Shown in pieces: positions 1-10,544 of a DNA stretch of 64,000 bases. The position numbers and the translations under genes were made by a program. This DNA comes from Oreohelix idahoensis (lineage: Eukaryota > Mollusca > Gastropoda > Stylommatophora > Oreohelicidae). Each line of letters begins with the position of its first letter. Positions within the stretch are counted from its first letter, which is position 1. The DNA lies in assembly GCA_024509875.1 (NCBI GenBank), contig JAMPIV010008527.1, positions 248,001 through 312,000 of the forward strand, given 5' to 3'. The notes under the pieces were generated by a model. The model saw nothing but the letters and a program-made list of their open reading frames with translations. It made no database searches and was not told the origin of the DNA.

Positions 1-360
1 CATTTCCTTTTGTTTAACTTCCATCTCAATTTTAAGTCTTTCTTCAGCCTCCCTTTGCTTCTGTTCTGCCTCTCGCTGAAATCGTTTCTCTTCTAATTCA
101 GCGGCTAATCTCATTTTTTTCTCCTCTTCCTCAGCTATAAATTTCCTCTTCTTTTCATCCTCCTCAGCAGTTAATCTCATTTTTTTCTCATTCTCCTCCG
201 CCTCAAATTTCAAATTTTGTAATCTGAAAGTTTCTAGCTTTCTCTGTTCGGCTTCTATTTCTTGAGCTTTCTTATATTCTGCAAGTGCAAATGCTTTTGC
301 TTCATCAGGAGCCATCTGAAGAGCTTTTGCTTGCTTAATGAAATAATCTAGTGAATACAT
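1..360 (-). pseudogene. Gag-like coiled-coil ORF, N-terminal part, open at left edge
   Basis: Reading the minus strand from an ATG at 358-360 gives 120 codons with no stop up to base 1. The first 35 residues are mixed (start MYSLDYFIKQAKALQMAPDE). After that the protein is almost wholly Glu, Lys, Arg, Ala and Gln, a strongly charged coiled coil with repeats such as AEEDEKKRKF and AEEEEKKMRL. Similar charged stretches precede gag in the gypsy element near 39.2-39.7 kb, so the likely source is the gag N-terminus of another LTR retrotransposon that continues left of the window. No LTR could be delimited to its right. A host coiled-coil gene is the alternative. Confidence 0.45.
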
Positions 361-1533
361 TATGCTTTATAAGTAGTCACAATACTCTTGATTTATAAAA
401 TGATAATTAATCAATATAAATTAATTAACCTTGTTACTTTGCCAAGTGTACGTCGTTCCTGTCCTAGAACGGTATCTTTTGTTATCATATAGTTATGAAA
501 TATATCAATAATCAATATAGTAATTTATGTAATGAAATGTCATGTAAGCAACAACGTGAAAGACAATAGAAACATTACCGACAAGACACGATAATCAAAG
601 ACGAGTGAACACAATCGTAGAAATCAACAAAAATAGAAATGTGTAACTAAAATAGAATATCGTAAAAATTTACGATGACAACTACGATCAGATACTCAAC
701 AGGACAATTGACAACACAGTGTAAAAACATAGGTTTTGTAAAAAACTGAACGACAGGAAAGGTGAGACGGACGCATAATACAAACAAAATTCATCATCAT
801 AAAACTAAATACGAGTAAAAATAACTACCAAAAACAACAAGTAAACGTGACGAAACAGCTAAACAGATACTATCATAAGGAACAATTAGCGATCGGAACT
901 TCGGCAAGGTTTCTAGCCTTGGACCGGAATTATCGCTCAATTGAAACTTACAAGTTGAGCCCTACAGAACGTCTGACGAAGAGCCCGAATTGGCTTCGAG
1001 ATGGATCTCGTTCGTCAGATCAACCTCCCTACCTCCCACGACGAATGTACAACATATAACATATAACATGGAAAATGTAAAGATGGACATAACTATAGAA
1101 GGCACAGCTAAAAGTAATAAAATGTACAACGAAAGCACGTTATACTCATCTCGCGTGTGCCGGGAAAAAAACAATGTGCCTCGTCTCCGTGGATGTACGT
1201 CTGAGGATAAAATACTTCGCTCTGCGTATATAACAACAGCTCGCACGTAATAATGACGAATAGGTGATCCCAAGGCAGTCAGTCACTGTAAAACTTGACG
1301 TGGAGGTTGATTGATGACCTTGAGCATTTGGTAACCGTAAGTTGATTCTGATTCATCGTCACACTAGGTTCCAAGTTTGAGATGTTGTCGCCTTGAAAGT
1401 TCAAATCTTCTTTTCAACCGATACTTGGATTGAGTACGTTCCTGTGAAATTATTTATTTCCAGACCACACTGGCATACCATTTACTGTTGGGTCCGTTCA
1501 TTCTAATTGTAAAGAGCTTCATTACGCGAATGT
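361..1533. other. AT-rich stretch without recognisable gene
   Basis: Only short chance ORFs on both strands are seen (for example 990-1250 and its minus-strand shadow). If the ORF at 1-360 is retroviral-like, part of this stretch could be its leader or LTR, but no second LTR copy is present to test that. Confidence 0.4.
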
Positions 1534-1548
1534 TTGCAAAGAAACAAA

Positions 1549-1791
1549 ATGTCAGAAAATGTTCTTCAAAACGAACTCCAACAAGTAGTATTTAACTGGT
1601 CACTTACTGGCAGCACACAAGTCTGTGATGACTGTACATATATTTTATTTAACGTGACACATACGGAGTGGAACACACAAGACGATCATGGTTACAGATT
1701 ACAGATGCAAATGTCATACTTTAAAGTTGCTGATCATACTCTTAAATTCTTGGAGATTCTTCAACAATCAAGTCCTCTTCTATCCAAGTGA
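1549..1791 (+). CDS. Small unrecognised ORF
   Basis: This ORF of about 80 codons runs from the ATG at 1549 to TGA. The composition is protein-like rather than repetitive, with three Trp and a CDDC motif near residue 28, and it ends LEILQQSSPLLSK. No signal peptide or membrane segment is visible, no family was recognised, and neither flank has clear splice sites or a promoter. It could be an exon, a transposon remnant or chance. Confidence 0.2.
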   Translation: MSENVLQNELQQVVFNWSLTGSTQVCDDCTYILFNVTHTEWNTQDDHGYRLQMQMSYFKVADHTLKFLEILQQSSPLLSK

Positions 1792-2639
1792 GCTGAGGAT
1801 CACTTCTGTTCTCCGCTAATATACATTTACAATGAAGTCCGTTGACCTTCTTCCAAGGACGTCTATCGTGGTAAACGGATTCATGTTCGAGGATCAATCT
1901 TTGATATCATACCCGTAAAATTCCCAGACTTTCTTCATACAATACTTATGTAGCATATATATAATCCAGACAAAGTCAGACACGGCAATACAATCAGGTT
2001 AGAGTCTTCTGTTGACTAACCTCTCCCAAAATCCATGCCATGACTTTGGCATTGGCGAAACGGCATATTAAAACATGTGAAGCATACAAAATCAATTAAC
2101 TTCGTTTCCTCGTAGGTATCCTCCCTCTACGGTAATTCAAACAAGGCAATCGACTCCGTTTGTCCATTCTAGGAATGACATACTACGATGGATTCCCGCT
2201 AGACCATAACTAGGAGCGGCCTGATACTTCAATTAAAATCAATAAACATTCAATGTGAAATGGGGCGACACTTACATGATACTTCCACTATTGGCTTCGA
2301 CATGAAGACCAATATATATATCAATAGAAATTATGGCTTCCACTAACTTGCCACGAATACAAGAAATATTCCACGGACATCAACATGGTCCGTACTGCCC
2401 CATACAAAACATGACGTCACAATCCCTAAACTAGGTTACCCGTGCGTCCAAAGCAACTCACACTGCATTGTGCACGTCAGTGCGTGAATCAATCGAACGC
2501 ACAAATAATATAACTATATTAAGACTGGTGCGTACATTTGGCAGGACCGAAGACTACCCCCTTAGGTAATAAATGTACATAACACTGTGATAATGATAAC
2601 CTTAGAAATAACTGATGCTTGCATCATCAGGACAAGTAA
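1792..2639. other. No recognisable gene
   Basis: Moderately AT-rich sequence with no long ORF. A short stretch near 2520-2570 (TGGTGCGTACATTTGGCAGG) could be retroelement leader sequence, but nothing supports that firmly. Confidence 0.4.
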
Positions 2640-2654
2640 TTAGTACCAGAAAGA

Positions 2655-3105
2655 AAATAAAAATTACTGATACTAGAGAAATACTAAAAGTGGCTGATAC
2701 ACACTGTAACTAGAGAAATACTGAAAGTAGCTGATGTACAATGTAACTTGAGAAATACTGAAAGTAGCTGATGTATACTGTAACTAGAGAAATACTGACA
2801 GTAACTGATGTATACTGTAACTACTGAAAGTAGCTGATGTACACTATAACTAGAGAAATACTGACAGTAACTGATGTACACTGTAATGAGAAATACTGAC
2901 AGTAACTGATGTACACTATAACTAGAGAAATACTGACAGTAACTGATGTACACTGTAACTAGAGAAATACTGAAAGTAACTGATGGACACAGTAACTAGA
3001 GGAATACTGAAAGTAACTGATGTACACTGTAACTAGAGAAATACTGAAAGTAACTGGTGTACACCGTAACTAGAGAAATACTGAAAGTAGCTGATACACA
3101 CAAAT
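2655..3105. repeat. Minisatellite, unit about 37 bp, about 12 copies
   Basis: Tandem copies of a unit built around TAACTAGAGAAATACTGAAAG followed by a TAACTGATGTACACTG half. Copies differ by single substitutions and a few are shortened (for example near 2820 and 2885). The array is open on the minus strand as a repetitive peptide, which reflects its period and not a gene. Confidence 0.9.
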
Positions 3106-3124
3106 AGCAAGAGAAGCAAATTGT

Positions 3125-3304
3125 GCTTCAGACAAAATTGAATTTAATTGATGTTTATAACACATGAAATGCAGAAATCATCATGAAGGAAACTTACAGT
3201 ACCTTTTGAGATTAGAACTGGAGTGTAACAGGGATGCCTGTCATTACCATTTCTCTTCTTAGTGGCAAGATGTAGAATCATATATATATATGTGTATATA
3301 TATA
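3125..3304 (+). mobile_element. LINE D fragment, left part, split by Tigger
   Basis: A degraded reverse-transcriptase fragment aligning by eye with 15040-15200 of the better LINE D copy: shared CATGAAGGA-AACTTACAG and AGACAGGGATGCCT-like stretches, the latter encoding the RT motif RQGC. It reaches DVES just before the Tigger insertion and resumes with TYLGSN at 4512, so the two parts were one copy. Confidence 0.75.
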
Positions 3305-3306
3305 TA

Positions 3307-4509
3307 CAGTAATGCGCCGCATAATGTCCGCTCGGACAACGTCCGACCGCATATACGTCCGTGGTCCCATAAGGTTATAATAGAGTTCAGACATCCTGAT
3401 CAGAGAACAGGACGAAGCGGACGTAACCGGACTTAGCGAAAGCAACAGCTTCCCGCACGCAACACGTGTATCTCATGTCTCTTGTATACACTACAAAGCG
3501 ATTGGGATGCCAGGCGTATAATGGTACAGTACATATATAACCTATAATACAGTACATATGTATTGATAGTCAAAATAAACGCCTATGTTACTGGCCTGTT
3601 CTTACTAGCATTATTTTAATGTGAAATTTTGAAAATACATTACCGTGATGTGCATCAATGCTCCCAAAACGCAGCAAAACCAGTTCTAGTGATAGCAGCA
3701 GCAAGAGACAAAGGAAAAGTATCGGTTTGGAAGTGAAACAAAAGATAATTAAACATCACGAAGGTGGAAAACCAGTGAATGCTATACCTTGTGATTTGGA
3801 CATGTCGCACTCGACAGTCACGACAATCCTTAAGAACAAAGAAAAAATTCTCCAAGCTGTTAAAGGATCGGCTCCACTGAAAGCTACAAAGCTTACGAAA
3901 ATGCTAGAGGGACCTATATCAGATATGGAAAAATTGCTAATGACCTGGATTGAGGACCAAACACAGAAGTGAATCCCTGTCAGCACGTTGACGATCACGG
4001 CTAAGGCACGAAGCTTGTTCGAAATGCTTAAAGAAAAAGCAGGACCAGACTACAATATCGAGTTTAGTGCTAGTTCTGGGTGGTTCAAGCGCTTCAAACG
4101 TTTTTCGCTGCGTAATGTGAAAGTGAGTGGTAAGTCTGCGAGTGCTGATGCTAAGGCAGCAGAAGATTTTGTTGAAACCCTAGATAAACTAATTGTAGAG
4201 GGAGGTTATTTTGCCCCAGCAAATTTTTAATATGGACAAAACCTCCTTATTCTGGAAACGAATGCCTGAAAGGACCTTCATCCATAAGGAGGCCAAGTCA
4301 ATGCCAGGTTTTAAGGCTTTTAAAGACAGTACATTAGCTGAAATACAGTACTATATGTGTACAGTATCTTGGCTATTTAGTCAATACAGGTACACTACAG
4401 TATCCCATATAACTTTCCTAAGTATAAAGTATGGTGTTCGCACAACGTCCAAATCGCATAACGTCCTATTTCACAGAATGAATCGTGGACGTTAAGCGGC
4501 GCATGACTG
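3307..4509 (+). mobile_element. Tigger/pogo DNA transposon, internally deleted
   Basis: The terminal inverted repeats begin CAGTAATGCGCCGC on the left and, reverse-complemented, CAGTCATGCGCCGC on the right. They are flanked by TA duplications at 3305-3306 and 4510-4511. Similarity continues inward (CATAA-GTCC). The 1.2-kb element is shorter than full pogo-family elements because most of the DDE catalytic domain is missing. It sits inside a LINE D copy, whose RT reading frame resumes on the far side. Confidence 0.93.
3658..4345 (+). pseudogene. Tigger transposase (TIGD1/CENP-B-like), broken
   Basis: The ORF starts MLPKRSKTSSSDSS and holds the psq/CENP-B N-terminal helix-turn-helix (IGLEVKQKIIKHHEGGKP, LDMSHSTVTTILKNK). 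A second HTH follows, with SSGWFKRFKRF. A TGA at 3970 splits the two HTH parts, and a frame change near 4211-4230 leads to the DDE start (FNMDKTSLFWKRMPERTFI). In active relatives this block reads DET; here it reads DKT, so a metal-binding neighbourhood is altered. The frame then runs into unrelated sequence, so the rest of the DDE domain is deleted. The protein is inactive, but the ends could still be mobilised in trans. Confidence 0.9.
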
Positions 4510-4511
4510 TA

Positions 4512-4880
4512 TTTACATATCTTGGCAGCAATATAGACAGAGTTGGTGGCACAGTGATATCAAAATAAGGGCAACAGACACTTTCAATGCATTGTGAAAC
4601 ATATGGTAATCAAAATGGGTGCTTGCATGGAATAGAAGAATTGACATTGTACGACTAGGTCATCAACATGGAACTGATGACAAGAACCAGGCAAGCACCA
4701 GTGGAACAAGAAATCAGAAGAAGACGCTGGCGATGGATTGGACACACATTGGGGAAACCTGTTGATAACATTAGCAGGCTATCCTTGTCCTGGAATTTGT
4801 AGGGCAGGAGAAGTAATGGCAGATTGTACACCAATGAAAGAAAAGTAGTTGACATTACCATTGAAACAAGAAATGGCTGA
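4512..4880 (+). mobile_element. LINE D fragment, right part
   Basis: It continues the copy left of Tigger: TYLGSNID, then after several stops the conserved C-terminal block ELMTRTRQAP-VEQEIRRRRWRWIGHTL. Stops and frame shifts show it is dead. The same block recurs at about 20.2, 46.6, 57.8 and 59.1 kb. Confidence 0.8.
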
Positions 4881-4953
4881 TCCTCACAGGAAATGCAGAA
4901 TGAACATACAAAAGTAGAATTAAAACTTTGTTGTGTAATACTAGTCTGAAATA

Positions 4954-5363
4954 CAGGGTTTTTCAAAATTATGTATACACACTTTGAATGCTGATAACCC
5001 AATCATCATTTGAGATAGAATTATGGCATTTTCACATTTAAAGCCACAAATGTTCAAAGTGTTGGCGACCTGCAACAATGCATTGTTCGCAGTGATGAAC
5101 AACTGACTACTATTCTGTGTTGTTACTAAATAAATAGTGAAACATACAGTTTTAATTTGATGCCTCAGGTCCCTCACTGTGCACGTTTTGAGATGAGCAC
5201 AACCTTCTGTTTAAAAAAAAAAACCCTCACGAGTAATAATCTAATGATAGTATTCATTTATATCTAGCATTATTCCGCTCTGTTCTTGCAAAACAGCAAA
5301 ATTTTATGTTAAAGTTATGTGTGAGTTATATGCATTCAAAGTATGCACACGTAATACACCTTG
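4954..5363. mobile_element. Mariner-like MITE with imperfect TIRs
   Basis: The left end CAGGGTTTTTCAAAATTATG and the reverse complement of the right end CAAGGTGTATTACGTGTGCA share the following ATACACACTTTGAATGC / ATACTTTGAATGC blocks. The element is flanked by TA on both sides (4952-4953, 5364-5365). At 410 bp with no intact ORF it is either a non-autonomous element or a decayed Tc1/mariner-like transposon. Its right end lies about 20 bp before the release-factor exon, within the polypyrimidine region. Confidence 0.65.
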
Positions 5364-5385
5364 TATATTGTTCTTTTCCTTTCAG

Positions 5386-5461
5386 GTACTGTGTCAGAGT
5401 GTAAAAAGGAGCGCTCGCAGATCAAGAACAAAGAATATGCTCTGAAAAACTTAAAAAATAA
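5386..5461 (+). CDS. MTRF1L: Mitochondrial release factor RF1-type, internal exon
   Basis: This 76-nt exon lies between a TTTCAG acceptor and a GTGAGT donor. It is read with two leading bases and ends with two bases of a Lys codon. It encodes TVSECKKERSQIKNKE and then YALKNLKNK, the class-I release factor segment just after the GGQ loop, where bacterial RF1 has ECQ-ERSQ-KNK-A. These proteins hydrolyse peptidyl-tRNA at stop codons on mitochondrial ribosomes. The GGQ exon and the codon-recognition domain are not seen in this window and presumably lie to the left. The reading continues without a frame change into the exon at 11019. MTRF1L and MTRF1 cannot be told apart from this piece. Confidence 0.85.
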
Positions 5462-5548
5462 GTGAGTGTTTACCTGAATAATGCTCATGTACTTTTGTGG
5501 CATTGATCATTTACTATATTATTTTTATCCTGTTTTACTTTACTTTTT

Positions 5549-5950
5549 CTAAGATTCTTCTTCTTTGATCCTTAGCCGCCGACTGTCAAAGCAGTCAGTG
5601 GCCATCACACCTGGTGGCATCTTGTAAGGTGGCAACAAACTGCTTCCACATTGCTCAGTTGTCAGCCATCCTTCGTGCAGTGCCCCAGCTCTGATTCACT
5701 CTTTGCATCTCAGCCTCCACAGTTCTCCGCCAAGTTATTTTTGGTCGGCCTCTCTTTCGTTTTCCTTCCTGGGTCCATAGCATAGCTGTTCTTGTGATGG
5801 CATCAGGGTCTCTTCTGAGGACATGGCCAAACCAACTCCAGTGTCTGCCAGTTATGATGGTGTGCATGTCCTCTTGGTTGCTCTGAGTAAGCAGTTCTTG
5901 GTTGGTGATGGTATTCGGCCAAAAGATTCTGATAATTTTTCTTAGGCAGA
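5549..5950 (-). mobile_element. LINE A, 5'-truncated 3' end
   Basis: The minus strand encodes MHTIITGRHWSWFGHVLRR, DPDAITRTAMLW, GKRKRGRPKITWRRTVEAEM and then a stop-containing tail, followed by the conserved 3' end GGCGGCTAAGGATCAAAGAA and GAA repeats (seen on + as TTCTTCTTCTTTGATCC). Related copies lie at 10.5, 16.4, 50.0 and 56.1 kb. Only the C-terminal region of the LINE ORF is present. Confidence 0.85.
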
Positions 5951-6106
5951 TTGAGTGGAAAGAGGATTAGCATACTTTTATCTGAATTTGATGCAATATA
6001 AAATGGTTGACAAGTTTGTTTTTTTTTGGTACTGAAAAAGCAACAGGAAATGTCAGTATCCAACTACTAGAATGAGCTGTTGTTTTTAGACTTTGTCAAG
6101 AATTAG

Positions 6107-6374
6107 GGAGGGATCCCGTTACATGCCCATTGAGGCATATTGGGAATATGGTGTTAGGCCCATATTTTCTTGACCATCTGCACACTGGGGGTGATGTGGT
6201 CAGCATCATGCCAGCCACCTTAACCTTCCCAGAGTTGTTCTGGTACCCAATTCATGAGGCTGTGTCTACCCCAGAGCCATTTGCAGTCTAAAAAAATCTC
6301 ACCTCAATTGGGGATCCAATCATGGACCACCAGGCTAGAAAACCAGTGCACTAACCACTGAGCTACCGCAGCTC
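6107..6374 (-). mobile_element. tRNA-derived SINE, family 1
   Basis: A 268-bp insertion flanked by a perfect 10-bp duplication CAAGAATTAG (6097-6106 and 6375-6384). On the minus strand it starts with a tRNA-like head (GGAGCTGCGGTAGCTCAGTGG, then GGTCCATGATTGGATCC) and ends GGGCATGTAACGGGATCC. Same family as 21278-21550 and 62007-62274. Confidence 0.9.
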
Positions 6375-6603
6375 CAAGAATTAGAGCCTACAGTTAATAG
6401 CCTCACAATGCCATATGTTAAAGAAACTTTACCACAGCTGCTCATTTCTTGACAAGATACTGGGACCACACATCAGATACATTTGGCTAAAAAATCACGA
6501 TGACCTCAAAACACAACACAACAGCTTGGCACAAAAATAATATAGCTATGTACAGATTTTTTTTTTTTAATTTTGCCTCGTTTTGGCGTGGCACATCTTG
6601 TTT
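6375..6603. other. Intronic spacer without recognised element
   Basis: No ORF or repeat family recognised; includes a poly-T run at 6560-6569. Confidence 0.4.
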
Positions 6604-6615
6604 AACCTAGTCAGT

Positions 6616-7206
6616 CATGCCTACACAGATGGATCAGCAACAAGTGCTGTAAAGAATGGAGGCGCCGGTATCTTTATCTCATATCCTGACAACCACTATG
6701 AGACTAGGCATATTCCCACTGGTAAATTCTGTTCCAACTATACAGCTGAGGTTCAAGCTCTAGAGCAAGCAGCAAATATGATTTATAACACCAACTCTGA
6801 CTGCCACCAGGTAGTCATCCTCACAGATGCACTGTCTGTACTGCAAGCTCTCAAGAGTGGTAAACTCCTGCATCTGAGAAATGAACTAAGCAAGGTAGCT
6901 GCCAAAAAGCGAACCATACTTCAGTGGGTACCATCCCATTGTGGTGTACCCGGAAATGAAAAGGCAGATAAACTTGCTAAAAAGGGAGGAGAATGTGAAC
7001 AAGAAGATAATGAAATCACATACTTTGAGAAAAAGAGAGCTATCCAGACTATCAGAAGAGAACAGAATCAACCCAACGACGACTACCACACTCTTGACTG
7101 GCAGGGGCAGATCACCATTTTACACCTCAGGACAGGGCATAACAAACTGAATAAACACATGCACAAGCTACGATTGTCTGCTTCACCACTGTGCACATGT
7201 GGATGA
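6616..7206 (+). CDS. RNase H domain of an I-like LINE ORF2
   Basis: This is an open frame of about 196 codons with a complete RNase H1-type domain. YTDGSA supplies the first Asp, TAEVQALEQA the Glu, ILTDALSVLQAL the second Asp, and VPSHCGVPGNEKADKLAKKG the His and last Asp. After it come RTGHNKLNKHMHKLRLS and the start of a CxC motif (PLCTCG), then a TGA where related copies continue into a CCHC-like C-terminus (compare DECDCGTDKMTAEHLLQRCP at 45.2 kb). In living elements the domain removes the RNA template after reverse transcription. The first codons of the longer open frame belong to flanking DNA, not to the LINE. The domain is intact but the element is a dead truncation. Confidence 0.88.
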   Translation, partial: HAYTDGSATSAVKNGGAGIFISYPDNHYETRHIPTGKFCSNYTAEVQALEQAANMIYNTNSDCHQVVILTDALSVLQALKSGKLLHLRNELSKVAAKKRTILQWVPSHCGVPGNEKADKLAKKGGECEQEDNEITYFEKKRAIQTIRREQNQPNDDYHTLDWQGQITILHLRTGHNKLNKHMHKLRLSASPLCTCG

Positions 7207-7280
7207 GACAACGGTCGAGTTCATCATGAGAACTCGTCTGACAGTGTAAACATCAAAGATGCGATCGCAAGAAGAAGAAG
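6616..7280 (+). mobile_element. I-like LINE, 5'-truncated, RNase H end
   Basis: The insertion is bounded by a perfect 12-bp duplication AACCTAGTCAGT (6604-6615 and 7281-7292). Its 3' end is GCAAGAAGAAGAAG, a (GAA)n tail. The truncation falls just upstream of the RNase H domain, so reverse transcriptase and endonuclease are absent. Confidence 0.92.
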
Positions 7281-7568
7281 AACCTAGTCAGTTATATTAG
7301 GGCGCATATCAAAATATAAAAGACCTTCAGGTCTGATGGTTATTATGTACAGATGATCATTTCAATCGCTATATTAAGTTTATATAATACCAAAATATAG
7401 CACGATGTCAGCTGAATATGTGTCTAGTGTAACTGTCAGACTCTCACTAAAGAACTCATTGCTAATTACACCTTAGCACATTCTAGCCATCATTGCAGAT
7501 GCACTGCTACACATCTTACCACGAAGACAGTTGACATGTAGTTGTCTCTGCTTGTCGTATATTTTATC

Positions 7569-9150
7569 TGATAGGTAATAGAGGTTTATAGTCCTGTCTG
7601 AGCAGAGGTGAGAGTGTTAACTATGTGAAAGTAAGGTGGAAGAAATAGTGTTTTTTCATAAGGTAATAGTGTAAGAGAAAGGACAGTCTCTGGGTTAAGT
7701 AATTTCTCTAATCCAGCCTATCAGTACGACTTTCTTTAAATCAGACGCACTTTCTCTCCTTGTACAAGATACAAGTTACTCTGCACCCACATGCACAAAC
7801 TTCTGTGACAAATACGCACAAACTTGAAAACAAACTATGGATAACAGATAGGGTAGGGGTTGACCAACGCAATAACTAAAGGTTTATTAAGTTTATTTAT
7901 CACTAGAACTTTACGACATAAATCATATACATCAATAGATCATGGTTTACAGACAAAATGGAAATTAATCCAAATAGGTTCTCCCCTCTGATAAAGGAAA
8001 AGAAAAGAAGATCCCAACAGAGGTTAATTAACCCAAAAGATCAAAAATTAACAATAAGGGTATGGAGTAGTCAGTAAAGAAAACAAAGAACAAGTTCCTA
8101 ATTAATCTAACCCGTAAATACTCCAGTTAGTAAGAACAAAAGAAAAGAGTTGTATGATAGTGGTAACAACAGCAATAGGTTTCTTTCTCCGTTCATTCAA
8201 TTCACATACGTACAGTGGCCACTTTTTTAGATTTGCTTACCCAATACTTGACGCAGGCATTCCGTGGAAATAAACACTAATAAGTAATATATTCAGTGTT
8301 CAATTAAGTTTTGCCAAATCCAGCCCCAGAATTCGCCGTAGTTGCTGACTGCAAATGTCACGGGAGTCGCTGGAGTTGGTGTTTTAATTTTTCCTGGATA
8401 AAAAAAATACGGGATCTCTGCCTTCAGTTGGTGGGAGTAAGGTTCTTACATGGTGATCGCCACTAGTCATTTATAAAATTACATAAATGGATATAAGTAA
8501 ATAATATATATTATGTCAGTAGACAGTTATTAATGTATGTACTAGTCAATTTAAAACATCTCTTTCTGGGGGAAAGCGAGTAATTAAATTTACTTTACTG
8601 CTGGGAAAATTAAGCTATAAGTTATTCAATTAACACAGAAAATCCCAGTAGAATATAGTGAAAACTTTAACAATTAAATCACTCGATGCTAGTATATAAA
8701 TTACCACAAAACAGAAGAAACTGAAAAATATCTCCATGAATCTAAGAAATTCTATGTACTAAAACTCTCATAATATCGCGCTAGTTATTCTCAGGAATTC
8801 TCTGAGTGACTGATATCTGAGATTGGGAGAGACCAGGTATATATCTATGGATTCCGTTCTATCGCTCCTTAATGCGAAATTCACACCTCTGACCAGGGCC
8901 CGGTCAATTTTGCGGTTCCATTCCTGAATGAAAGGTAATTTCTTCACCTCTGCCGCCTCTCAGCTCTGTAAGTTAATTCCCTTGAGAAATGTAACACTTC
9001 ATGTACGTCTCAGGCTTATCACCCCCTTGATTTTTTCAAAGAACTGTTACGCCTGACCTCTGCCTGCATGTTTCTCTGATCAAAGAACGATTATGCCATT
9101 GCTCACTTCGCTCTGTTCCGCATACGTGCTTAATTGCCAGATGGCTCACA
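7569..9150 (-). mobile_element. Diverged solo LTR of the Gmr1-like gypsy family
   Basis: It begins TGATAGGTAATAGAGGTTTA and shares blocks in order with the LTRs at 22521 and 40415: GTCCTGTCTGAGCAGAG, CTAATCCAGCCTATC, TTGACCAACGCA, CTCCCCTCTGATAAAGGAAAAGA, AACCCAAAAGATCAAAA. The strand follows those LTRs. The right end is approximate (GGCTCACA near 9150). No gypsy internal sequence adjoins it, so it is a solo LTR or LTR fragment clearly older than the pair at 22.5/40.4 kb. The target duplication is not clear. Confidence 0.7.
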
Positions 9151-9214
9151 TTTTAATTGTGATCGTGAATCAGGCGTTCGTGTAGCAAGAAAAATATATA
9201 AAACCTAGATGGGG

Positions 9215-9925
9215 AGGGGCAAGAGTGGACAGTTATAGCTGCCTATTTCCATATGTGACACTGCTGCTGTCTTCTCTGTGTCACATATGCACTCTGTGCT
9301 TGGAGGCATATCTGGAGTCATCCTTATATGACTACCAGCTATGCACAATGCTACAATATACATATGTGGAAGTGAACCTCTGTCTGTGAGGCTAATTACA
9401 CTCTTATTGACTCTTGAAATCATCCATACACTTCCAGAGATTCCTCCTGTGGTGAAACATGTTGAGAACTCAGCATTGCACACTAAGCTTGGAGAAGTCA
9501 TGTGAGCCCCAGACATAATTCTTTGGCTTTGACCTGGTTGACTGCATGCTGGAAGATCTCACTATGGATCCAGTGATAGGCAGGGGGAGCTGAGAAGTGG
9601 CTCTGTGCAGGACGTGACAATTCCTTGGGAGAGCCCAGAGCCAGAGCACAATATTTTAGCTCTGCATAGTTGGAGAGCCCCTTTGGATGGTGAGAAATGT
9701 TCAGTATGCCACATACTTCTTACTCCTAGCTTGAGATCAGACATGACGATCTTTTAAATGCAAGTCAAGCTGGAGAAACTGGAGCTCATGACTTCAACTC
9801 AGCACATTTCAGAATGGCAGGAAAGTCACAGGAAAAGCCTAGATCTACAATGTAGATAATACCAAGAAGTCTTCAACTGGATATTGGCTGCAAGAGAATG
9901 AGAATTGTTGATAATTCAACAGCAT
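9215..9925 (+). repeat. Interspersed repeat, copy 1 of a pair (other at 52.7 kb)
   Basis: Long blocks are shared with 52670-53325 in the same orientation, such as GGAGTCATCCTTATATGAC, CACTATGGA-CCAGTGATAGG, GAGAAGTGGCTCTGTGCAGG and CCTTGGGAGAGCCCAG. No intact ORF and no recognised protein. Both copies lie in introns of different host genes, so it is an unclassified mobile repeat, perhaps the non-coding tail of a LINE. Confidence 0.75.
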
Positions 9926-10277
9926 ATGCACTCTCACATGCTTTAAACACTTTCGTCTGACCTGTGATCCTTGAGAATAACTTACATCCCACACAGTACA
10001 GCTATCCAACTTGCACAAGTTCACAACCATTCACTTATAAACAAGCAAACTTCATGTAGGAATACTACAGACTTTTCCTAGTTCAGCTTGTGCTCACATA
10101 TCCAAAACATCACAAGCAACCAAACTAGCTCCATACGGAGCACATGTTTTAACATCCACTCTCAACAAATTCCGTTACAATTTTAATAAAAAAAGAAATA
10201 ATAATAATACAACAAGAGTTTTTTTTCAAATCTATTTCATTAAAATGTACTAAAAAGGGAGAAAATAAATTTATTTT
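9926..10277. other. Intronic sequence without recognised feature
   Basis: AT-rich with short A and T runs; nothing recognised. Confidence 0.4.
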
Positions 10278-10320
10278 TACTTACTTAGTCGTTCCCCTTC
10301 TACCGTGAGGTGTAGAGGTT
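10278..10320 (-). mobile_element. Extremely short LINE C insertion
   Basis: TTACTTACTTAGTCGTTCCC followed by CTTCTACCGTGAGGTGTAGAG is identical to the 3' end of LINE C at 41620-41660. It is flanked by near-copies AAATTTATTTTT and AAATTTATTTAT, a likely target-site duplication. Only about 40 bp of the LINE was copied. Confidence 0.75.
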
Positions 10321-10544
10321 AAATTTATTTATACTGAGGGTAATTCCTGATCTTCATAACAGATCAAATGTTAAATGTGTGGATTTGTTTTTCACAATTT
10401 ACATTTCTGTACTTATCAAATGAAATTGAATACTCAGTACTTTACCCTGCGGATTCCCTTTCTTAATATTTACAGTTACCCTGAGATTATAACGTTTTAT
10501 TTTCTACCTTTTAATGTATTTTAAATCAAATATGAACTTCAAAT

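Noticed and set aside
2684..2953. Minus-strand 89-codon ORF with repeated SYCQYFSSYSVHQLL
   Set aside because: Product of the 37-bp minisatellite.
2655..3105. CRISPR-like array
   Set aside because: Repeats are contiguous with no unique spacers, and the genome is eukaryotic.
6616..7206. Host ribonuclease H gene
   Set aside because: Truncated at a target-site duplication with a LINE tail; it is the RNase H end of a non-LTR retrotransposon.
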